Shown: positions 24,601 to 25,714 of the stretch, piece after piece
Layout of the letters: each line of letters starts with the position of its first letter
Position numbering within the stretch: the first letter of the stretch is position 1
From: Prevotella sp. UBA7594
GTDB taxonomy: Bacteria > Bacteroidota > Bacteroidia > Bacteroidales > Bacteroidaceae
Direction of reading: 5' to 3'
DNA: 25,714 nt
NCBI GenBank assembly: GCA_002490315.1
Contig: DLKG01000013.1
Span: 1 to 25,714 of the forward strand
The notes under the pieces: generated by a model
Databases searched by the model: none
What the model saw: only the letters and a program-made list of their open reading frames with translations
Told to the model about the DNA's origin: nothing
Translations under genes and position numbers: made by a program

Positions 24601-25517
24601 CGCACAAGGAGAACATGGGATGGAACCTCTTCGGCTCGCCCTATCTATGTGCAATGAACTACAGCGACTGGCAGTACGGACGCATGATATATGCCGACAA
24701 TATACTTACTGACGGTGGCTTCAGCGCTCTCAACACCATCGGTGACGGCGACGGGACGATAGAGGGATACATCCCTGCCTGCGACGCTGTATTCACGCAG
24801 ACTGCCACCCTTGCCGGATATGAGCAGTTCTCCGTGGAGCACTCTGCCGATTTCGTAGGCTCTGCCTATCAGGGCGTGCGCACGCTGCAAATACAGCTGA
24901 GCAGTGCGCAGCCAATGCTGGCTCCCGACCGTTTGCAGCTCAACGCCGTTGACGCCTCTGCTGCCCACGCAGGCTTCGACATGGCGACGGACGGCGTGAA
25001 ATGGATGGCGACGGATGCGCCGCAGCTCTACGCCGAAAGCGGTGAGGGCAGGTATTCGCTACTGTCGGCAGTGAGCCGCGACGGCGAGGTGAAGGTGGGC
25101 GTCAGCGTTCCGGCTGCGGGCACGTACATGATTGCGCTGCCTGACGACTGCGACACGGACGGCTATGAGGCTGTGATGCTCAAGGACTCGGAGAAGGGTA
25201 CGGCGGTGGATCTGCTCGACGGCGGCTATCAGTTTACGGCGCAGCAGGCTGGCGAGATGAACAAACGCTTCACCATCTCGTTCCACAAGACTGCCGGCGG
25301 CGTGAGCCGCGTCAGCGTGAGCCGCACGTCGCCGACACGCATCAGCGTCAGCGGATTGCAAGATGGCGACGAGGTACGTGTCTACGCTCCCGATGGTCGC
25401 ATCGTCAACATGCAGCGCGCCTCTTCCGACAAACTCTCCATGAGCGTCACGACGCGTGGCGTGCTCATCGTGGAGGTGACGCGCGACGGCAAGCAGGTCG
25501 GCGTGCGCAAAGTATAG
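12603..25517 (+). CDS. Giant (4304-aa) modular beta-helix surface protein with T9SS sorting domain
   Basis: A single uninterrupted frame encodes a protein of roughly 450 kDa. A type I signal peptide lies in residues 9-34 (hydrophobic FLLLFLATAQVVA, cut before or after Gln34); Met9 (12627) is an equally good start. Residues 39-3778 hold eight modules, each opening with a strand and a DG.SW-like motif (VSKTGDNSDGLSWATAYADP) and closing with GAYE or a variant, as in choice-of-anchor Q / DUF1565-type right-handed beta-helix proteins. Inside the modules, short repeats such as GGGIY, NNSA and CIIENN mark beta-helix rungs. Residues 3798-4230 are beta-rich and non-helical, and 4232-4304 form a T9SS type A-like sorting domain. 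The protein is therefore expected to cross the outer membrane by T9SS and be displayed on the surface. I see no catalytic motif; adhesion is the likely role. It lies 42 bp after the fimbrillin-like gene, so a link to the pilus is likely, comparable to Mfa5. It is followed by the right-hand palindromic array. Confidence 0.88.
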   Translation: MDNIRNSAMLNQINKYLSATFLLLFLATAQVVAQSSKGIYHVTANAAADGDGSSWQSPMTLANALAKASAGEEVWVKGYSKLTDDSVYHAPTDGFLLRSGVKLYGGLRGDEQSSAEAASPSSSRNRYDMQYQSVLLADSRMNNDSVPANYIIFPENPTRADNARHCLVMNLGVSDEHKNDACLSTVVCGMVFAGGNASGKEDSDDGHGGGLLIINRSSRSDDGNASKRSYDVSQCYFVNNYAARGGAIYVDPSVTNSDNYANRIRHCAIYNNAAGSRATNVNCGAGVWLGGSSVLCNSELFNNTGGGVRLSDKAKVVNTTIVHNTITAVDLTDATLAAKVPTANGGGTLYNTVLWGSSTLSKTETKPAFRNCAYPEVQTETGDKDDNQNQRISYNNFTDEEAAAWFTAPTSNIGYDRSFDMLTNRTPEYSFVLMDESALIGAGDTKWYTEYVSSTLESEVDLGNSSRYNSDDAIDIGAYEFETLAKGRRLYVSKTGDNSDGLSWATAYADPQRAIDQLYGDGTRGKGEVWIAKGVYVPQSYIKSNIADDQTTPLAFQMRNGISVYGGFDGTEDDLSDRKYKGNEPWQFANETILRGSDYTENSAKWNTTDEMWAVSSKSYHVVWFAANPYEMKTITDAEFSLSTVLDGVTVEGGSASSNGDLKFCPQQGAGIYMMGANNSVRRCIVRNNNAGMKSLHQSATLSPQGGGIYNLGGQIRYSLVYNNSAAEGGGIYMSAVGFVNNSMVANNSAVNGSGIFVDRSFAQEQYLIIATNVITNNTSTSNGAVYVNGDGLVEQCTIANNYTSNVTDDTGAGVTSHTGGLYITGAATVINNILWNNSLKQTAGKDSKKATESLAQVYAYRPSRDSTLFYNNAITDVNSTAWNDVYQTGTYELTSSEFAIGSGKQYNVADSLSTQRGVQATWTNIDYYWITRSNSVLRDKGMLYGQLAKEVLFKPCTDFHERNFEAKPPIGPYISDSPEIVFDAHSKPGTLRLYFDDSTGNPQGNGSSWAEAYTSLNDLLTYIGTLYWSDDAPAFVDVVGDDGEIDDHLLDDADRVEILVREGEIVPTLPYTFQENDPKASSFVVKASQLPVTILGGYPSKATNERPTDADRDPAKYRTEFTGSTNALALSEGRYHVFRVETGANITLDGIAITRGYAAGSAYMPYGGAMLAGSLYAIDKPTKIMLRNCIIENNSAHYGSAIAAMNDLRNGELSLVNCVVNNNQSDNSDIIYTFDASNTYTFDHVSFINNIGLAPKHIGTSSFAAGNQTFDAAHNFSTANANNTISIATLGKEGAANFANPTNKVGAALSGNVYYGGNACYRPLTSSADNSVIINRAPANADVATDIAGNERNLGGLPDLGAYEALLPKAGKVIYVRSYNTDWSRDNWTLSGDNDGNDDGGDGKPDFSLLAENPNNVYDGLTWDRAIMGNAVCDTARVASADGTYTLGNSMYVQENGKLIAATLDNSKYGADYNAKSAPYGQTSNSYGAFFTTKGSSYDNGNYKNQTRADGTLYNLVTNNRDERYISGLQMAVETAARYNAAHKNDDGFEEMSVWVGAGIYTDFKGFVIRNGVKVYGGFPKDGNPGDGDRRPLLSEYVPARKGQESLRKADYETVLQVRKETPIYMTNSSRELWFSESDESGKKADGSYYDYTNKLLKSGKTERHYVLYQPDVCTTTWNIEGSEQSASFTSQDQYRYPGYGDGKWADTKYYQEYSGVRWDGFSIRHGYIMNYSACRDGGGGVRAFRGTTLENLIIVNNVTHGRRSRGGGLYMDGDKSIITNSFILRNMAWGNSDNYGGGAYMIQGTGYNLVVASNRSNSQGGGIFIESAKFYNNTVCYNMTNQSTGAGIMHWQNAKADLTGITSSLTLYNCLVYDNMKNGGGMTATQVGTSAASMFNRAYNCYVNGNMGSLASKFAKADGNITLDNYSTVAYPFSVKGNDTRYSSSQGAYVDGGTRFNKARAANNFRLNEDDGLIGNPCLNGGTEDMPSIPATDMDYTDRIKDCTIDIGAYEADNSTNITPQEKTRKKTVTTTTATGSTTTTEVDEKYYVYYVTETGYGNRSGSDPENAACAEKLQSVLTAAGHLADSLDYKYNVYVKVAGYETDEDGDRFVYHVNTLADANVPQSYTYLVPQGVWMMGGYNEGTWQTVTSGSGNSQTTTRQLTGYDWDNDQRDVISSRQTILSATTQPRSGSAVGEVTGLHVVTFGKWPTGEMADYDLHALPGKTVDGKLVNPSTGIDGVRLVGGEATDNSGFNGMGGGCVVPAYAHVRNCAITDCRAIRGGALALLPGAIVSGSVMHDNTARLGGAIYAANGAVTDGTASYRAYMASCTVCENTATTGGGIYQELGALFGGNSVVWGNTATTDKNISGVVDQKFSDLIHHSADPTATVEAYYPYNSCFVERYQLPGDIGNTSMTSDFDTYFATAGEFYPRPYSPLINNGVTKAYQRLWEHLGVADHDVKGVHRGSKDRLTVGAYAMVLPDVDDNVLLTRLFVSADGGAEVADDVKAKYVGRSFYTPLNSLDAAISYINHARTNNIGTATSPRYLANDNTRFEILVTGGTYRPSVVREVGSDVTGTIVADRRMQSFEIPANVFIYGSFDNSDPYSTDPILSMGMKSGDDGNNSSDSYSLTEIVDLNGKTIQLTPDQNIEQLLADRNSKHRADLNKNGLYEPWEFANPTIFSGDIKASDTERKVYHVVYSRLEAGDNAVKNKNNRVVLDGITIVNGETADAVTTDDGTADGEEVIDDMGHGGGIFAYNMDYTLNRCRVLRNQAVHGAGIFVHDAGLKIIESAISGNLATLSLDDEKDGNTVVARGGAVCADFSGSGKGYVYALNSLFANNSAESNSRLGGSEGGAIFVNPGDITDYGYRYLNIMNCNIVRNRAMRGAELFVYENLFDESLPVLMTNTVCWGNESLHYMSNGTYKPTAHMDIFDNQMSHCATDLRPQQEADIQTRAADMGNIIIDTGNMTAAGPRFKLPTTAAGYENYSTNAQWNPASLSVLTDAGVGSLKACAPKEYDDVYDEAFDEKNSSNVYVQWWKTNSDRYLSNDYYKEYIVTDKGDYRRFMGPYDANTGELGERIIDIGMYEFQYKFDFPNMEAVYIGTEDHGSGDGSNWDNQSSDLRGAIIAMANPTGNTTSELRTDRHVYVRSGEYFSPLLTGGDAFSLVVNSGKNRGLVKEVEIVGSCEGSMSKNDDGTEKQNFAEPTLIVPNPLLDGTDRVTNLLNITTNGRPVTISGFAFSNTHEYTGADDDKGGRGVTASINNDGSDQKASLTLKNCAFRDNLGTGLNITANDGRLLVYNALFADGKANGMDTRGTTTVVNATFAQNKGYDYTAADSKTKVYNSVSWQNGTSSALHTLQTDAASCNTAFAWDTPNDDVLNGPNFSSPSTGDYSLRPSLSLFNTGDTALYVKHVFGIDDEPLPVKNYMSKERDIVNQTRVTGGNIDRGAYECSSKLLPIIYVKTGTTTIGSGESWTSPIGNLQNAVNLAELYANVDNAHVSKSAYVFVDKAVAASDVAVSLPGVKVYGTMDNETSTAGGDTKPEDYSKEQVANIVADLLAKRKGTIEQTTQSRINGLTIDYTPGDGTTDRSADPCVVDGFVVDGDVALNRGYLSTSVLAATSRLTGSVVNGIAEGVLYNSLALGKVEGVRSVNVTAVKDDAVEGSGSLPAVVDSKGNTCAANRAEATLPNRYVQDDYWKWQLNEFFVNADGTHDYSKLNADINANADRSATEACATAVGHRRDLAGNARFRSFQYDGGGSMTGDDIKYNNVDNGCFETWYVAFTTTATADDYPHGKSVVYVREEQRAAAGEMKTMHPFHELRLEPGLYTESNPFQPGFLLLKFHAGLRGNGNYIQLNNLATERELHARDVTAADGTVTKQGYADLCVMPFSTSKREQFENGVLEPDGTNDLYSVYSYNGLARAAYDYKYDSADGKAWQADVLSTEYATQGLMIVPKADLTLRFYATWYNETPNKKTVRLTPYNFQEPWSDSSTGGVRFTHKENMGWNLFGSPYLCAMNYSDWQYGRMIYADNILTDGGFSALNTIGDGDGTIEGYIPACDAVFTQTATLAGYEQFSVEHSADFVGSAYQGVRTLQIQLSSAQPMLAPDRLQLNAVDASAAHAGFDMATDGVKWMATDAPQLYAESGEGRYSLLSAVSRDGEVKVGVSVPAAGTYMIALPDDCDTDGYEAVMLKDSEKGTAVDLLDGGYQFTAQQAGEMNKRFTISFHKTAGGVSRVSVSRTSPTRISVSGLQDGDEVRVYAPDGRIVNMQRASSDKLSMSVTTRGVLIVEVTRDGKQVGVRKV
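12717..23936 (+). repeat. Eight tandem beta-helix (choice-of-anchor Q-like) modules within the giant gene
   Basis: Boundaries were set by an opening YV/LYF strand and a closing GAYE-like motif. Module 1: 12717-14042 (GAYE); 2: 14064-15524 (IGPY, degenerate); 3: 15576-16697 (GAYE); 4: 16722-18641 (GAYE); 5: 18747-20036 (GAYA); 6: 20076-21866 (GMYE); 7: 21897-22958 (GAYE); 8: 22980-23936 (GCFE). Lengths run from about 320 to 640 residues. The modules are divergent in sequence, so this is an old duplication series. Between modules 4 and 5 (18642-18746) lies a Thr/Lys-rich linker. Confidence 0.75.
25296..25517 (+). other. T9SS type A-like C-terminal sorting domain (coding segment)
   Basis: Residues 4232-4304 of the giant protein show the usual pattern of this signal: a strand (RISVSGLQDGDEVRVY), the turn APDGRIV, then TTRGVLIVEVTRDGKQVGV and a basic end RKV. 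Such domains direct passage through the T9SS and are normally cut off when the protein is attached to the surface. Confidence 0.8.
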
Positions 25518-25527
25518 CACCGAAAGT

Positions 25528-25547
25528 ACTGGGAGCAAGGTCTAAAA
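25528..25547 (+). repeat. Core-deleted remnant of a palindromic unit
   Basis: ACTGGGAGC is joined directly to AAGGTCTAAAA, the end of the spacer, so the unit has lost its hairpin core. It lies 10 bases after the giant gene's stop and precedes three complete copies. Confidence 0.6.
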
Positions 25548-25714
25548 TAACTGGGAGCGGGAGCGCCCTCGCCCCCGACGACTGCAAGCGGGGTTTAAAA
25601 TAACTGGGAGCGGGGGCGCCCTCGCCCCCGACGACTGCAAGCGGGTTTTAAAATAACTGGGAGCGGGGGCGCCCTCGCCCCCGACGACTGCAAATGGGGT
25701 TTAAAATAACTGGG
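25548..25714 (+). repeat. Right-hand array of 53-bp palindromic units
   Basis: Copies start at 25548, 25601, 25654 and 25707, an exact 53-bp period; the last is cut by the window end. Each begins TAACTGGGAG on the plus strand, with stem CGGGGGCG / CGCCCCCG around CCCT (first copy with one G-to-A mismatch). Spacers (GACTGCAAGC then GGGTTTAAAA) are nearly identical within this array and unlike those of the other two. The array follows the giant gene and has the same orientation relative to it as the other arrays to their upstream genes. Confidence 0.9.

Overview
The window looks like a chromosomal piece of a Bacteroidales bacterium, most probably a Prevotella-like member of the Prevotellaceae. 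The basis is gene content: type V (FimA/Mfa1-type) pilus lipoproteins, DUF3575 and DUF3868/OmpA companions, a type IX secretion (T9SS) sorting domain, TAnnTTTG-type -7 promoter elements and the lack of strong Shine-Dalgarno sites. Species assignment from sequence alone is not possible.

Layout. Positions 1-345 hold a tandem array of GC-rich palindromic units read on the minus strand. Positions 546-5248 hold a minus-strand pair: a DUF6080-like polytopic membrane protein, then a 989-aa PEP/pyruvate-binding-domain protein with two receiver-like domains, closed by an 18-bp perfect hairpin. A 0.6-kb AT-rich divergent region (5249-5847) carries candidate promoters on both strands and a C9 tract. From 5848 to 25517 all genes point right: DUF3575 protein, DUF3868-OmpA-TPR protein, major fimbrillin lipoprotein, FimB/Mfa2-type anchor lipoprotein, a second fimbrillin-like lipoprotein, and a 4304-residue secreted protein that fills half the window. 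The palindromic units return at 10061-10190, after the major fimbrillin, and at 25548-25714, after the giant gene.

How the genes fit together. DUF3575 and DUF3868-OmpA proteins commonly accompany type V pilus genes. The two fimbrillin-like lipoproteins both carry an N-terminal beta-strand followed by a single Arg, the place where P. gingivalis Mfa1 is cut to start donor-strand polymerisation. The anchor protein shows no such site, as expected for a subunit that stays lipidated. The giant protein has a signal peptide, eight tandem right-handed beta-helix modules of the choice-of-anchor Q style (each ending in a GAYE-like motif) and a T9SS type A-like C-terminal sorting domain. In P. gingivalis the mfa cluster ends with Mfa5, a T9SS-exported tip protein. 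By analogy this giant may be a pilus-associated or tip adhesin of a different fold; that is the most interesting hypothesis here.

The second notable signal is the palindromic unit. In all three arrays it lies 3' of a gene and in the same orientation relative to that gene, and its stem shows a compensatory base-pair change between arrays. This argues for a role in RNA, such as 3'-end formation or stabilisation.
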